This document shows, piece by piece, positions 27,048-34,770 of a stretch of 64,000 nt of DNA (positions are counted from its first letter, which is position 1; each line of letters begins with the position of its first letter). The notes under the pieces were generated by a model. The model was not told where the DNA came from, ran no database searches, and saw only the letters and a list, made by a program, of their open reading frames with translations. Source of the DNA: SHZI01 sp964384525. GTDB lineage: Bacteria > Pseudomonadota > Gammaproteobacteria > Steroidobacterales > GCA-2729495. Made by a program: the position numbers and the translations under genes. The stretch covers positions 1-64,000 of the forward strand of contig CAYLKO010000004.1 in assembly GCA_964384525.1 (NCBI GenBank), in the 5' to 3' direction.

Positions 27048-27398
27048 TTATGCGCCTGGCAGCGTGGTGTGGCCGGTGGGCCAGTTATCGCAATCGATGC
27101 CCCGTTTGTTGAGCACCAGCTTCCAGTTCCGGCTGGCGAGCCCCGCCGCAGTCAGGGTGTCGCGCCAGTCCACGCAGGCCATGGCCAGGACTTCATCGAA
27201 TTTTGCCCGGTCGCCCTTGGCGAGCCACAGGATGGCGGCATGCACGCGGGGTGGTGGGGCCACCGCCCCCATCGGCAGCCCGGTATGGGCGAGCCTGGCC
27301 GTGACGTACTCCCGGTGCTCCACTGCAAAGCTGCGGGTGATCTCCCGGATGATCGAGGGCTCGAGCTGGCAGGTCGCGGGCAGGGTACGCATGTTCAT
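27048..27398 (-). CDS. Conserved hypothetical protein (116 aa)
   Basis: I do not recognise this 116-residue soluble protein. It has no signal peptide or membrane helix. Its features are a helical N-terminal half (SIIREITRSFAVEHREYVTARL), a segment PPPRVHAAILWLAKGDRAKFDEVL, and a C-terminal CVDWRDTLTAAGLASRNWKLVLNKRGI. Residues such as HAAILWLAKGD and VDWRDTLTAAGL look conserved in character, so it is likely a real gene. It converges with the VOC gene across 107 bp and lies just beyond the start side of the GFA-like gene's stop, on the same strand. Confidence 0.6.
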   Translation of the reverse strand: MNMRTLPATCQLEPSIIREITRSFAVEHREYVTARLAHTGLPMGAVAPPPRVHAAILWLAKGDRAKFDEVLAMACVDWRDTLTAAGLASRNWKLVLNKRGIDCDNWPTGHTTLPGA

Positions 27399-27419
27399 GG
27401 TCTGGTGATCACCGCCCGG

Positions 27420-27893
27420 CTAGACCGGCCCGACCACCGGCGTCCAGGTGTTGATGCGCCGCGCCCGGCGGCTTTCGGCCGACTCACCCTCGTGCGTCAC
27501 GGCCTTGCCGGCCGGCACTCCCCGGGGCAGTTCGAGCAGGGTGTTCAGGTTCAGCAGGCCATGCACGCCACGCCCCGACAAGACGACCGCCGCCACGTAA
27601 GTGCCGCACTCCTTGCACACGATGAAGTCAGCCGTGCGCAGGCCGAAGCGGTAGCGGCGCAGGAACTCCGGTCGTTCGAAACGAAACTGCAGTTCCCCGG
27701 CCGGATCGGCCGTCGATCGGGCGCCATGGCTCCGGCAGAAACGGCACTGGCAACGGGAGACCGGCCAGCGGGTCGCGGGCAGTGTTGTGGTGTAGCTGTA
27801 TTCGATGGCCCCGCAGTGACAGCTGCCGGTGTAGGTACGGGGCGCACGACGGACGACTGGCCGCTTCCCGGTAGCCCGTTTTCTGGGTTTCAC
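27420..27893 (-). CDS. GFA/CENP-V family zinc-binding protein
   Basis: This is a protein of 157 residues if started at the GTG at 27893, which follows a good AAGGA ribosome-binding site; an ATG at 27950 would add 19 unremarkable residues and has no such site. The zinc ligands of the glutathione-dependent formaldehyde-activating (GFA/Mss4-like) fold are present: GSCHCGAIEY, CQCRFCRSHGA and CKECGTYVAAV. Members bind zinc and some form S-hydroxymethylglutathione, but most are uncharacterised, so formaldehyde detoxification is only a possibility. It is divergent from the ribonuclease gene. Confidence 0.82.
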   Translation of the reverse strand: MKPRKRATGKRPVVRRAPRTYTGSCHCGAIEYSYTTTLPATRWPVSRCQCRFCRSHGARSTADPAGELQFRFERPEFLRRYRFGLRTADFIVCKECGTYVAAVVLSGRGVHGLLNLNTLLELPRGVPAGKAVTHEGESAESRRARRINTWTPVVGPV

Positions 27894-27970
27894 CCGATCC
27901 TTGTAGCGCGGCCCACCGGTCGTGCCAAGTCCCGCTGTCCGGGATTGCATGCGACACGCTACGATGAGCC

Positions 27971-28378
27971 ATGCGCCGTTTGCTCTTCCCGCTGCTGGCG
28001 GTCCTTGTTGCTGTCGTTCTGCTGTGGCAGCCCGATGGCGGCCTGGCGCCGGAAACCGGCAATCTGCCCGCCGCTGAAACGACGCCTCAAGTCGCGGGGA
28101 GCGCGCTGCCGCAAGGCGTACAGGCGGTGGTCGGGCTGATCGAGCGCGGCGGTCCGTTTCCGCATCGGCAGGACGGCACGGTATTCAAGAATCGCGAGGG
28201 CCGGCTGCCAGCAGCAGCACCGGGCTATTACCATGAATACACGGTGCCAACCCCGGGAGCCCGCGATCGCGGTGCGCGCCGCCTGGTCACCGGCGGCAAC
28301 CCGCCCGTGGTCTGGTATTACACCGGGGATCACTACCGGAGTTTTCAGGCATTCGATCCGGAGAACCTCACGCGATGA
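27971..28378 (+). CDS. Secreted guanyl-specific ribonuclease (RNase Sa/barnase family)
   Basis: The 135-residue protein has an N-terminal signal or anchor (about 1-20, LLFPLLAVLVAVVLLW) and a microbial guanyl-RNase domain (about 45-130). Signature sequences are RGGPFPHRQDGTVFKNREG and GYYHEYTVPTPGARDRGARR with the catalytic Glu and Arg, then WYYTGDHYRSFQAF with the catalytic His. Such enzymes cleave RNA after G through a 2',3'-cyclic phosphate. The stop overlaps the barstar-like start (ATGA), so inhibitor and enzyme are made together. It may be an extracellular nutrient-scavenging or antagonistic enzyme; no delivery domain is fused to it. Confidence 0.93.
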   Translation: MRRLLFPLLAVLVAVVLLWQPDGGLAPETGNLPAAETTPQVAGSALPQGVQAVVGLIERGGPFPHRQDGTVFKNREGRLPAAAPGYYHEYTVPTPGARDRGARRLVTGGNPPVVWYYTGDHYRSFQAFDPENLTR

Positions 28379-28791
28379 CCCCCGAGGAGCTCATCGATAC
28401 CCTGCCGCAGGCCGACCGGGCCGGCATCTTCAGCCTGCCCGCCGCCGATATTGCCGTGATCGCCCGCCTGGCCAAATCGCTGGACTTCGCGGTTTATCGT
28501 GTCAGCCTGGCCGGTTGCACGGAGGTGGCGGACGTCATGGTGCGCCTGCAGAACGAGCTTTCGCTGCCCGCCTGGTTCGGCCAGAACTGGGATGCCCTGG
28601 CCGACTGCCTCACCGATCTGAGCTGGCGCGAAGCGCCCGGCTATCTGCTGGTCCTCGAACACATGGCCGACTTCCGTGACCGGGGCGATGAGGATTTCGA
28701 CCTGCTCATCCAGACGTTGAGCGATGCCTCGGCCAGCTGGAGTGGCCTGGGCGTGCCCTTCTGGGGCTTTCTGGTGCTCGACGCAGGCTGA
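28375..28791 (+). CDS. Barstar-like ribonuclease inhibitor
   Basis: The 138-residue cytoplasmic protein has a barstar fold: YRVSLAGCTEVADVMVRLQN, then ELSLPAWFGQNWDALADCLTDLSW, the conserved barstar helix region whose acidic residues plug the ribonuclease active site. Residues 1-45 are an N-terminal extension relative to the 90-residue barstar. It is coupled to the ribonuclease by an ATGA overlap, as expected for an immunity protein that must be present before the enzyme is exported. The bidirectional terminator follows. Confidence 0.92.
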   Translation: MTPEELIDTLPQADRAGIFSLPAADIAVIARLAKSLDFAVYRVSLAGCTEVADVMVRLQNELSLPAWFGQNWDALADCLTDLSWREAPGYLLVLEHMADFRDRGDEDFDLLIQTLSDASASWSGLGVPFWGFLVLDAG

Positions 28792-28795
28792 GCCT

Positions 28796-28825
28796 GCGCC
28801 ACCTGGTCCGGCGCCACCTGATCCG
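28796..28825. repeat. 15-bp tandem duplication after the barstar stop
   Basis: GCGCCACCTGGTCCG (28796-28810) is directly repeated as GCGCCACCTGATCCG (28811-28825), with one mismatch. It begins four bases after the barstar stop codon. Confidence 0.85.
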
Positions 28826-28839
28826 GAAGCGGGTCGTCG

Positions 28840-28878
28840 AAAAAAAACCAGCGGGCTGCAAACCCGCTGGTTTTCGGT
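28840..28878. terminator. Bidirectional rho-independent terminator
   Basis: The stem CCAGCGGG (28848-28855) and CCCGCTGG (28863-28870) has a seven-base loop. It is flanked by an A-run on the left (28840-28847) and TTTT on the right, so it can stop transcription from the ribonuclease-barstar operon and, on the opposite strand, from the PPOX-like gene that ends at 28899. Confidence 0.9.
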
Positions 28879-28898
28879 TTGTCGACCGGAGGCTGTCG

Positions 28899-29456
28899 CT
28901 ACGAAACGTTGCCGCCCGGGATCACCTTGGGTGAATCGGCGCCGGGCATCCAGATCTGACGCGGGGCATAACCTTCCTTGCGCATCATGTGCTCGCTGTA
29001 AACGATCCGGTCCGGATCGATGCGCAAGAGCTGGCCTCGCGGTGGTTTGCCGCTGACCTTGCCGAGCTCGAAGGCCGATGCCACCCACTTGAACACTTTC
29101 ATGCCGTGTTCCCATTCCGGCGTGTCTACATCCAGCAGGGTGCCCTTGCCGAAAACCTGTGCACCCATCACGCAGGCCCAGCCGGCCATCGGATTGGCGA
29201 CGGCAAAACTGACCCGCGGATCGCGTTGCAGGGCCTTCACCTTGGGGCTGTTCGGCTGCGGGAAGATGTACAGCGAAAAGTGGTCGGCATAGAACTCGAC
29301 GGGGCTGACGATCGGCGAGCCATCCTTCTTGACCGTGCCCAGGTAGCCGATGTTGGTCATCGTCAGCACGCGTTCAATCCGGCTTTCCAGCAGCTTGTTG
29401 GGCATCTGCCGGGTGGGCCAGGGTTCTTCTTCAAGCCATTTGTGGGCAACGCTCAA
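28899..29456 (-). CDS. Pyridoxamine 5'-phosphate oxidase-fold (PPOX) family protein
   Basis: The 185-residue protein has the split-barrel flavin-binding fold: ESRIERVLTMTNIGYLGTVKKDGSPIVSPVEFYA, then IFPQPNSPKVKALQRDPRVSFAVANP. The first segment matches the general FMN- or F420-binding PPOX pattern; nothing indicates a true PdxH. Members are FMN, F420, haem or biliverdin binding, so the reaction cannot be stated. No signal peptide is present. It ends at the bidirectional terminator and lies downstream of, on the same strand as, the GST and acs genes (34 bp after the GST stop), so read-through expression is likely. Confidence 0.83.
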   Translation of the reverse strand: MSVAHKWLEEEPWPTRQMPNKLLESRIERVLTMTNIGYLGTVKKDGSPIVSPVEFYADHFSLYIFPQPNSPKVKALQRDPRVSFAVANPMAGWACVMGAQVFGKGTLLDVDTPEWEHGMKVFKWVASAFELGKVSGKPPRGQLLRIDPDRIVYSEHMMRKEGYAPRQIWMPGADSPKVIPGGNVS

Positions 29457-29490
29457 GATTCGTCTCCTTCAGTTCGTGTGACCGGTGATT

Positions 29491-30150
29491 CTACTTGGTC
29501 GCACGCCGGGCATGGGCGGCATCCAGGGCGGCCTGCTCTTCCGCCAGGATCGGCGCCCACAGGGGTCGTGCGCACAGCGCCGCAGCATGGCGCGTCAGGC
29601 GCGGCCAGCGCTCCGGATCCAGGGCGCCATCTCCCTGGCGATAGGTGACGAGTTGCGCGCCGATGGCCACGTCGGCCACCGTCAGTTGCCCGCCGACGGC
29701 AAAAGGACCGTCGCCCAGCTGGCCTTCCAGCCAGTCGAAGGCCTGATCGCGCGGCCCGGCAGCCTGTGCCAGCACCTCGTCATCACCGGGCTTGCCCATG
29801 TACAGCGGTTTGACCACCCGCTCGGTAAAAAACGGCAGGGTGACCTTGCGCAACTGCGTGTCGGCGTATTCCTCGAGCCACAGCGCCTGCGCCAGCGATG
29901 CCGCCGCTTCGGGATGGAGGGGCGGCGTGCCGGGGAAGGCGCGCTCCAGGTAGGCGATGATCACCGACGAGTCCGGAATCGTGATGCCGCGATCCTCGAG
30001 CACCGGGATCTGCCCCAGCGGATGCAGCGCCCGGATCCTTGCCGAACCCATCGGCGGCGCTTCCAGCCGGTATTCGATGCCTTTTTCCAGTAGCGCCAGC
30101 CGGACCTTGCGCGTGAACGTGGACAGGTTGATGCCGTACACGATCACCAT
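29491..30150 (-). CDS. Glutathione S-transferase family protein
   Basis: The 219-residue cytosolic protein starts at MVIVYGINLS and has an N-terminal thioredoxin-like domain (about 1-78). The Ser/Thr-rich active-site loop is NLSTFTRKVRLALLEKGI, with cis-Pro in LGQIPVLED and the glutathione-gamma-Glu contact DSSVIIAYLE. A helical C-terminal domain contains QLTVADVAIGAQLVTYR. GSTs conjugate or reduce electrophiles with glutathione. The open frame extends upstream into acs, but the ATG at 30150 is the homologous start, four bases after the acs stop, so it is co-transcribed with acs. Confidence 0.9.
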   Translation of the reverse strand: MVIVYGINLSTFTRKVRLALLEKGIEYRLEAPPMGSARIRALHPLGQIPVLEDRGITIPDSSVIIAYLERAFPGTPPLHPEAAASLAQALWLEEYADTQLRKVTLPFFTERVVKPLYMGKPGDDEVLAQAAGPRDQAFDWLEGQLGDGPFAVGGQLTVADVAIGAQLVTYRQGDGALDPERWPRLTRHAAALCARPLWAPILAEEQAALDAAHARRATK

Positions 30151-30154
30151 GGCT

Positions 30155-32113
30155 TCAGCCCTCGCCACGCAGCTGCTCGACGATGGCCGGGTTTTCGAGC
30201 GTCGAAATATCCTGGGTGATGGGTTCATCGCGGGCGATTGCCCGGAGCAGGCGTCGCATGATCTTGCCGGAGCGGGTTTTCGGCAGATTGTCGGCGAAGC
30301 GGATGTCGTCCGGCCGCGCGATGGCGCCGAGCTCATGGCTGACGAATTCCCGCAATTCATCCGCCATCCGGCCGGCTGCCTTGCCGACCGGCCGCGCGCC
30401 CTTCAACACCACGTAGGCAAAGATCGATTCGCCCTTGATCTCGTGGTGACGGCTCACGACCGCCGCTTCCGCCACGCGCGGATTGGCCACGAATGCGCTC
30501 TCGATCTCGGCCGTGCCCAGCCGGTGGCCGGAAACCTTCAGTACATCGTCGGCGCGACCCATCACCCAGAAGTAGCCATCGGCATCCTGGCGGGCGGTAT
30601 CGCCGGCAACGTAATAACGATGGTCGAACTTCTCCCAGTAGGTTTGCAGGTAGCGCTCGTTGGCGCCCCTGATCGTGCGCAACATCGACGGCCAGGGCTG
30701 GCGGACCACGAGCCAGCCGCCCCGCTCCGGATCACTCACGAGATTGCCGCTCTCATCGACGATCGCCATGTCGATGCCGGGAATCGGCAGGGTGCAGGAA
30801 CCCGGCTTGGTGGCCGTCACGCCGGGCAGCGGGCTCGCCATCGTGGCGCCGGTTTCGGTTTGCCACCAGGTATCGACGATCGGGCAGCGACCCTGGCCGA
30901 TGACCGTGTGATACCAGATCCAGGCCTCCGGATTGATCGGCTCGCCGACCGAGCCCAGAAGCCGCAGCTTGTTCAGGTTGTACTGCCGCGGATATTCGTC
31001 CCCGTGCTTCATCAGGGCCCGAATGGCGGTCGGGGCGGTGTACAGGATGGTGACGCCAAGGCGTTCGCAGATGCTCCAGAAGCGGCCGGGATCCGGATAC
31101 ATCGGCCCGCCCTCATACATCACCACGGTTGCGCCGGCCGCCAGCGGGCCATAGCAGACGTAGGTATGGCCCGTCACCCAGCCGACATCGGCGGTGCACC
31201 AGAACACATCTTCTTCGTGCAGATCGAAGATCCACTCCGACGTGAGCTTGGCCATCAGCAGAAAGCCCGCCGTCGCGTGCTGAATGCCCTTGGGTCGGCC
31301 GGTGGAACCGGAGGTGTAGAGCAGGAACAGCGGATGTTCGGCATTGACCCAGGCCGGCTCGCAGTGATCTGCCTGGCCGCGCACCACGTCGGACCACCAG
31401 CAATCGCGCCCCTTCTGCATGCGCACGGCTTTCCCGGTGCGCTTCAGCACGACGACTTTTTCGACGATCCCGCCGACGTCGCGCAACGCTTCATCCACGG
31501 CCTCTTTCAGCGGCACGACCTTGCCACCGCGGAAACCTCCATCAGCGGTGATCACCACCTTCGCGCCGGCATCCACGATCCGGTCCTTGAGCGAGCTCGC
31601 CGAGAAGCCGCCGAAGACCACGGAATGAATGGCGCCGATGCGGGCGCAGGCCAGCATGGCGATGATGGCTTCCGGCACCATCGGCATGTAGATGACCACG
31701 CGATCCCCCGGCCACACGCCCAGCTGTTTCAGGGCATTGGCAAACCGGCAGACATCCAGCGTCAGTTGCCGGTAGGTGAGCACCCGGCTGTCGCCGGGCT
31801 CGCCTTCGAAGATGATCGCCGGTTTGTCGCCCCGCGGCACTACATGGACATCGAGGCAATTGAAGGCAGCGTTGATTTCACCGTTGGCAAACCAGCGGTA
31901 GTTCGGTGCGTGGCTGTCGTCGAGCGTCTGCGTGAAGGGCACATGCCAGCGCAACTCATCGCGCGCGAGCCGGCTCCAGTAGGCCAGCGGATCGCGGGCG
32001 GCCTCGGCACGGAGCGCGGCAACATCGTCGGGCTGCAGACGGGCTCTGGCGGAAAATCCGGTGGAGGGTGGAAAGCTGCGTGATTCCTGCAGGACTGATT
32101 CGATATTGCTCAT
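30155..32113 (-). CDS. acs: Acetyl-CoA synthetase
   Basis: The 652-residue AMP-forming synthetase activates acetate (or propionate) to acyl-CoA through an acyl-adenylate. Visible motifs are YTSGSTGRPKGIQHATAG (P-loop), DTWWQTETGATM, YYVAGDTARQDADGYFWVMGRADDVLKVSGHRLGT (hinge) and the C-terminal PKTRSGKIMRRLLR, whose Lys is the Pat/CobB acetylation site. Length matches E. coli Acs (652). The active-site Trp in VDTWWQTE favours short chains such as acetate. It heads a leftward unit with the GST gene. Confidence 0.96.
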   Translation of the reverse strand: MSNIESVLQESRSFPPSTGFSARARLQPDDVAALRAEAARDPLAYWSRLARDELRWHVPFTQTLDDSHAPNYRWFANGEINAAFNCLDVHVVPRGDKPAIIFEGEPGDSRVLTYRQLTLDVCRFANALKQLGVWPGDRVVIYMPMVPEAIIAMLACARIGAIHSVVFGGFSASSLKDRIVDAGAKVVITADGGFRGGKVVPLKEAVDEALRDVGGIVEKVVVLKRTGKAVRMQKGRDCWWSDVVRGQADHCEPAWVNAEHPLFLLYTSGSTGRPKGIQHATAGFLLMAKLTSEWIFDLHEEDVFWCTADVGWVTGHTYVCYGPLAAGATVVMYEGGPMYPDPGRFWSICERLGVTILYTAPTAIRALMKHGDEYPRQYNLNKLRLLGSVGEPINPEAWIWYHTVIGQGRCPIVDTWWQTETGATMASPLPGVTATKPGSCTLPIPGIDMAIVDESGNLVSDPERGGWLVVRQPWPSMLRTIRGANERYLQTYWEKFDHRYYVAGDTARQDADGYFWVMGRADDVLKVSGHRLGTAEIESAFVANPRVAEAAVVSRHHEIKGESIFAYVVLKGARPVGKAAGRMADELREFVSHELGAIARPDDIRFADNLPKTRSGKIMRRLLRAIARDEPITQDISTLENPAIVEQLRGEG

Positions 32114-32149
32114 GTCGCCTCTGCTTCAAGCGCCGGCGCCGTGTCTGCG

Positions 32150-32176
32150 CCATTGGGCCTTGGGCCATTGGGCCCT
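32150..32176. repeat. 15-bp imperfect direct repeat between acs and the membrane-partner gene
   Basis: CCATTGGGCC occurs at 32150-32159 and again at 32165-32174, with a 15-bp period, in the short spacer between acs and the end of the sigma-partner gene. Confidence 0.65.
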
Positions 32177-32181
32177 TGTGC

Positions 32182-33174
32182 TCAGGGTGGGCGGGCCAGG
32201 ATGCGCTGGGTAATGGGGTCGTCGGAAAAATCCCGGAGGAAGATCTCGAGGGAGTCGGCCGCCAGATCATGCTGGCCACCGTCGTAGAGTTCCAGAATCT
32301 TCGCCAGCCGGCGCTCACGCGGTTGAATGACGACGGCAGCCGCCACTGCGGTGGATGTGGCGGCGGATGTGGCGGTGCTGGCTGCCCTGGCCGCGTCTGC
32401 CGCTGCGACACTACCGGATGCAGCCGTTTCAGCCCGGATCGCCGCCATCTGGTTCGCCACCACCAGATCCTTGCGGATCAGCGCGATCGCCGCATCCAGA
32501 TCTTCGACCTGGGGCATCTCGGGCGCGAAGAATGGCGGTGGGGGCAACACGGGCCGCTCGGCCGCTTGGTCGGCATCCAGCTCCACGACCTCGGCATCCT
32601 GATCAGAGTCCTGGTCAGCATCCTGATCTGTATTCCGGGCGGCCGACGCCCTGGCCGCATCCCGGCGTTCCCGGGCACGCCTGGCGAAGCTTGCGTCCGC
32701 TCCGGCGTCCGCCCCCATCGTCGTGCCGTCGCCGGGAACATGGTCCATGCCACCGAGAAACCGGTAGCCGACGCCGGCTGCCATCAGCACGCCGGCCGCG
32801 ATGAAGGCCGGTATCAGCCAGCGGGGGCGGGCGGAACGTCGCGGATCATCATCGTCGTCGTCGTCATCCTCATCAGCCGGCCCGACTGCCGTCGCCAGCT
32901 TGCGTGCTGGTGCCGGCCTCACTGGTGTTGGCCCCACGGGTGACGACCCGACAAGCGGCGGCTTCGGTTGACCGCCGGCCACGGCGGTTGGCGCCACAGG
33001 CACTGCTGTCGCGGCGGCGGCGATGCTCGCCTGTGCGAGCTGGCGAATCCGGGTATCCAGCTCGGCCGATGGTTCGGCACGCACCAGCTGGCCATATTCG
33101 CGGGCCAGCGGCGACCGTCGCGCGAGCAGATTGTTGAGCCCGGTCTCGCCGGGCGCGGTGCTGGCGTTGCTCAC
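32182..33174 (-). CDS. Membrane protein paired with an ECF sigma factor (putative anti-sigma)
   Basis: The 330-residue protein has a cytoplasmic-looking N-terminus (about 1-115) with a Pro/Ala-rich linker and a run of eight or so Asp (EDDDDDDDDPRR). One membrane helix follows (about 118-137, RWLIPAFIAAGVLMAAG), then a long low-complexity periplasmic region and a helical C-terminus (ERRLAKILELYDGGQHDLAADSLEIFLRDF). Its ATG overlaps the sigma factor stop by four bases. Position and single-pass topology fit an anti-sigma factor, but no zinc-binding ZAS motif is present. In-frame 12-bp repeats at 32351-32374 and 32597-32632 encode Ala/Ser/Thr-rich and DQDA/DQDS segments. Confidence 0.72.
   Translation of the reverse strand: MSNASTAPGETGLNNLLARRSPLAREYGQLVRAEPSAELDTRIRQLAQASIAAAATAVPVAPTAVAGGQPKPPLVGSSPVGPTPVRPAPARKLATAVGPADEDDDDDDDDPRRSARPRWLIPAFIAAGVLMAAGVGYRFLGGMDHVPGDGTTMGADAGADASFARRARERRDAARASAARNTDQDADQDSDQDAEVVELDADQAAERPVLPPPPFFAPEMPQVEDLDAAIALIRKDLVVANQMAAIRAETAASGSVAAADAARAASTATSAATSTAVAAAVVIQPRERRLAKILELYDGGQHDLAADSLEIFLRDFSDDPITQRILARPP
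32597..32632 (-). repeat. 12-bp tandem repeat encoding DQDA-like units
   Basis: Three 12-bp units (32597-32608, 32609-32620, 32621-32632) share the core TCCTGRTC and encode the repeated DQDA/DQDS stretch of the sigma-partner protein on the minus strand. Confidence 0.75.
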
Positions 33175-33854
33175 GGGGCGGCGCCCCGGGCGCCGCCCGG
33201 CCCCGGATTGTCCAGCGTCGCGGGCAGGGCTGCAGGCAGTTTCATCACGGCGTAACCCAGTCGACTCCTGACGGTCGCCGCCTTGCTGCCGGTCACCGTG
33301 GCGATGTCGTCGAGATCCATCCGGACTTCTTCGTGCAGCAGAAAGGCCTCGCGTTGTTCGATGGGCAACGCCTCCAGGGCACTACGCAGACGCTCTGCCC
33401 GCTGCTCCGCCGACAGCGGGGCTTCCGGGTCGGCGCTGCCACCACCAGCCGGGGCCTCCCAGTCGACCAGCGACCAGCGCGCCGACGCAAAGGCCGGATC
33501 CAGCTGCTCGTCGGCACCTGCCGCCGGCTTCGCCTCACCGCTGCCTGCATCGACTGGCGCCGTGTCGCGCGTGAGATCACGGCCGGATTTCCGGAAGTAC
33601 TCCACCAGGTGACTGTGGGCGATCTGGTAGACATGGATGGTGAAGTTCGTCCGCGGTTCATGTCGGGTGCGTGCCCCGATCACCCGGGTCCACACCGCCT
33701 GGAACAACTCGTCGGCGGCATCTGCATGGTCGCACTGGTGCAGAAAGTAGCGGTAGAGCGGCCCGCGATGCCGGGCATACAGGATCTCGAACGCGGCTGT
33801 ATCGCCGCTCACGAATCGGGCCATGAGCTGTGCGTCGTCGGATTCATCCGCCAT
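33171..33854 (-). CDS. ECF-type RNA polymerase sigma factor
   Basis: This is a group-4 sigma factor of 227 residues started at MADESDD; a start four codons upstream (33866) is equally open. Sigma region 2 is visible as DAQLMARFVSGDTAAFEILYARHRGPLYRYFLHQCDHADAADELFQAVWTRV, cited here by its parts ILYARHRGPLYRYF and DELFQAVW. Region 4 is ALPIEQREAFLLHEEVRMDLDDIATVTGSKAATVRSRL, with key parts LPIEQREAFLL and KAATVRSRL. An Asp/Ala/Gly-rich insertion separates the two. It is translationally coupled to the membrane partner downstream. The target promoters are not known. Confidence 0.9.
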   Translation of the reverse strand: MADESDDAQLMARFVSGDTAAFEILYARHRGPLYRYFLHQCDHADAADELFQAVWTRVIGARTRHEPRTNFTIHVYQIAHSHLVEYFRKSGRDLTRDTAPVDAGSGEAKPAAGADEQLDPAFASARWSLVDWEAPAGGGSADPEAPLSAEQRAERLRSALEALPIEQREAFLLHEEVRMDLDDIATVTGSKAATVRSRLGYAVMKLPAALPATLDNPGPGGARGAAP

Positions 33855-33905
33855 GCCCGCCAGCATATGCCAGGCAGCCCGGCACGTGAACAGTCCCGGT
33901 TGTGA

Positions 33906-34583
33906 CTACCGTCGCAGCTGCGGCACGCCGCCGGCAGCGGGTGGCGCCGGCAGGGCGACATCTTTCAGCGTCGACGACAGCCGTTGATGCAGCGGGCTGG
34001 TGCGCGGAATGTGGGCCAGCAGAAACTCCATCTGGTCGGCGAGCACGCGCCGGCCCTTCAGGAAAATGTATTCGGCATAGGTGGGCGTGAAGGGCACCGC
34101 CACGAGCTGCATGTGGGCCTGTTCCGGGGTGTGCCCGCCCTTGTGGTTGTTGCAGCGACGGCAGGCGGTGACCACGTTGGTCCAGGTATCAGCACCGCCT
34201 TGCGACAGCGGCCGGACATGATCACGGGTGAGTTCACGGACCGGAAACTGATAGCCGCAATACAGGCAGATGCTCGAGTCGCGCCGGAACAGGGTTTTGT
34301 TGTTCAGCGGAGGCACGTAGCAATCCATGAGTTCGGCCACATCGGGCGAGCGGCCGACCGTGGCGACTATCGAATTGATTTCAATGCTGCTTTGACAATG
34401 GGTGCGGGCGTTGAAGCCGCCACAGACCCGAAAGAGGGGCGACCCGCAGCTGTAGGCCACCTGGTTCAGGTAGTACAGCCGCACGGCGTCCCGGTAGTCG
34501 ATCCACTCAAGGGGCATGCCGGCCACGTCCGTCCGCAGGACTTGTTGTGACTGGTCGCTGACTTCCTCGTGGAGATACAACAT
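33906..34583 (-). CDS. HNH endonuclease
   Basis: The 225-residue protein has a central zinc-containing HNH domain (about 107-150). The two CxxC-type pairs CLYCGYQF and CRRCNNHKGG flank RDHVRPLSQGGADTWTNVV, where DH and the Asn are the metal and catalytic residues. The N-terminal 100 residues (PLEWIDYRDAVRLYYLNQVAY) are typical of the free-standing HNH proteins found in many proteobacterial chromosomes, whose role is unknown. No recognition domain or partner methylase is nearby, so it is not an evident restriction enzyme. The upstream region ends at the first scaffold gap. Confidence 0.9.
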   Translation of the reverse strand: MLYLHEEVSDQSQQVLRTDVAGMPLEWIDYRDAVRLYYLNQVAYSCGSPLFRVCGGFNARTHCQSSIEINSIVATVGRSPDVAELMDCYVPPLNNKTLFRRDSSICLYCGYQFPVRELTRDHVRPLSQGGADTWTNVVTACRRCNNHKGGHTPEQAHMQLVAVPFTPTYAEYIFLKGRRVLADQMEFLLAHIPRTSPLHQRLSSTLKDVALPAPPAAGGVPQLRR

Positions 34584-34680
34584 CGATGGTCGGCCCTGCC
34601 GCGCCCGTATATTGCGGGTTCCCCGCCAAAAATCAAATTTCCCCGCTCACGGTCCTTTGTCATCATGCCCCGCATTTTCC

Positions 34681-34736
34681 GGGCTGCCGGCCGGCAGCCC
34701 GCCNNNNNNNNNNCCTCTATCCCCGGCCGGCCGGGG
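34681..34736. repeat. Two perfect GC palindromes flanking the first scaffold gap
   Basis: GGGCTGCCGGCCGGCAGCCC (34681-34700) is a perfect 20-bp palindrome three bases before the N run. CCCCGGCCGGCCGGGG (34721-34736) is a perfect 16-bp palindrome seven bases after it. Both lie between the HNH gene and pntAA and could form strong hairpins, which may explain the assembly break. Confidence 0.85.
34704..34713. other. Scaffold gap (10 Ns) between HNH gene and pntAA
   Basis: Ten Ns mark a contig join of unknown real length in the intergenic region. The pntAA promoter may be partly missing. The rest of the 34584-34770 spacer holds a short AT-rich stretch (about 34628-34642) and the pntAA ribosome-binding site AGGAG at 34755-34759. 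Confidence 0.97.
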
Positions 34737-34770
34737 GCCCCCCCGCCAGTCGACAGGAGTGAAGTCTTTC

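Noticed and set aside
29957..32083. A 708-codon plus-strand open frame opposite acs
   Set aside because: It lies entirely antisense to a complete acetyl-CoA synthetase and has no recognisable motif.
33906..34583. HNH protein as part of a restriction or phage module
   Set aside because: No methylase, specificity subunit or phage gene is adjacent; neighbours are sigma factor and transhydrogenase genes.
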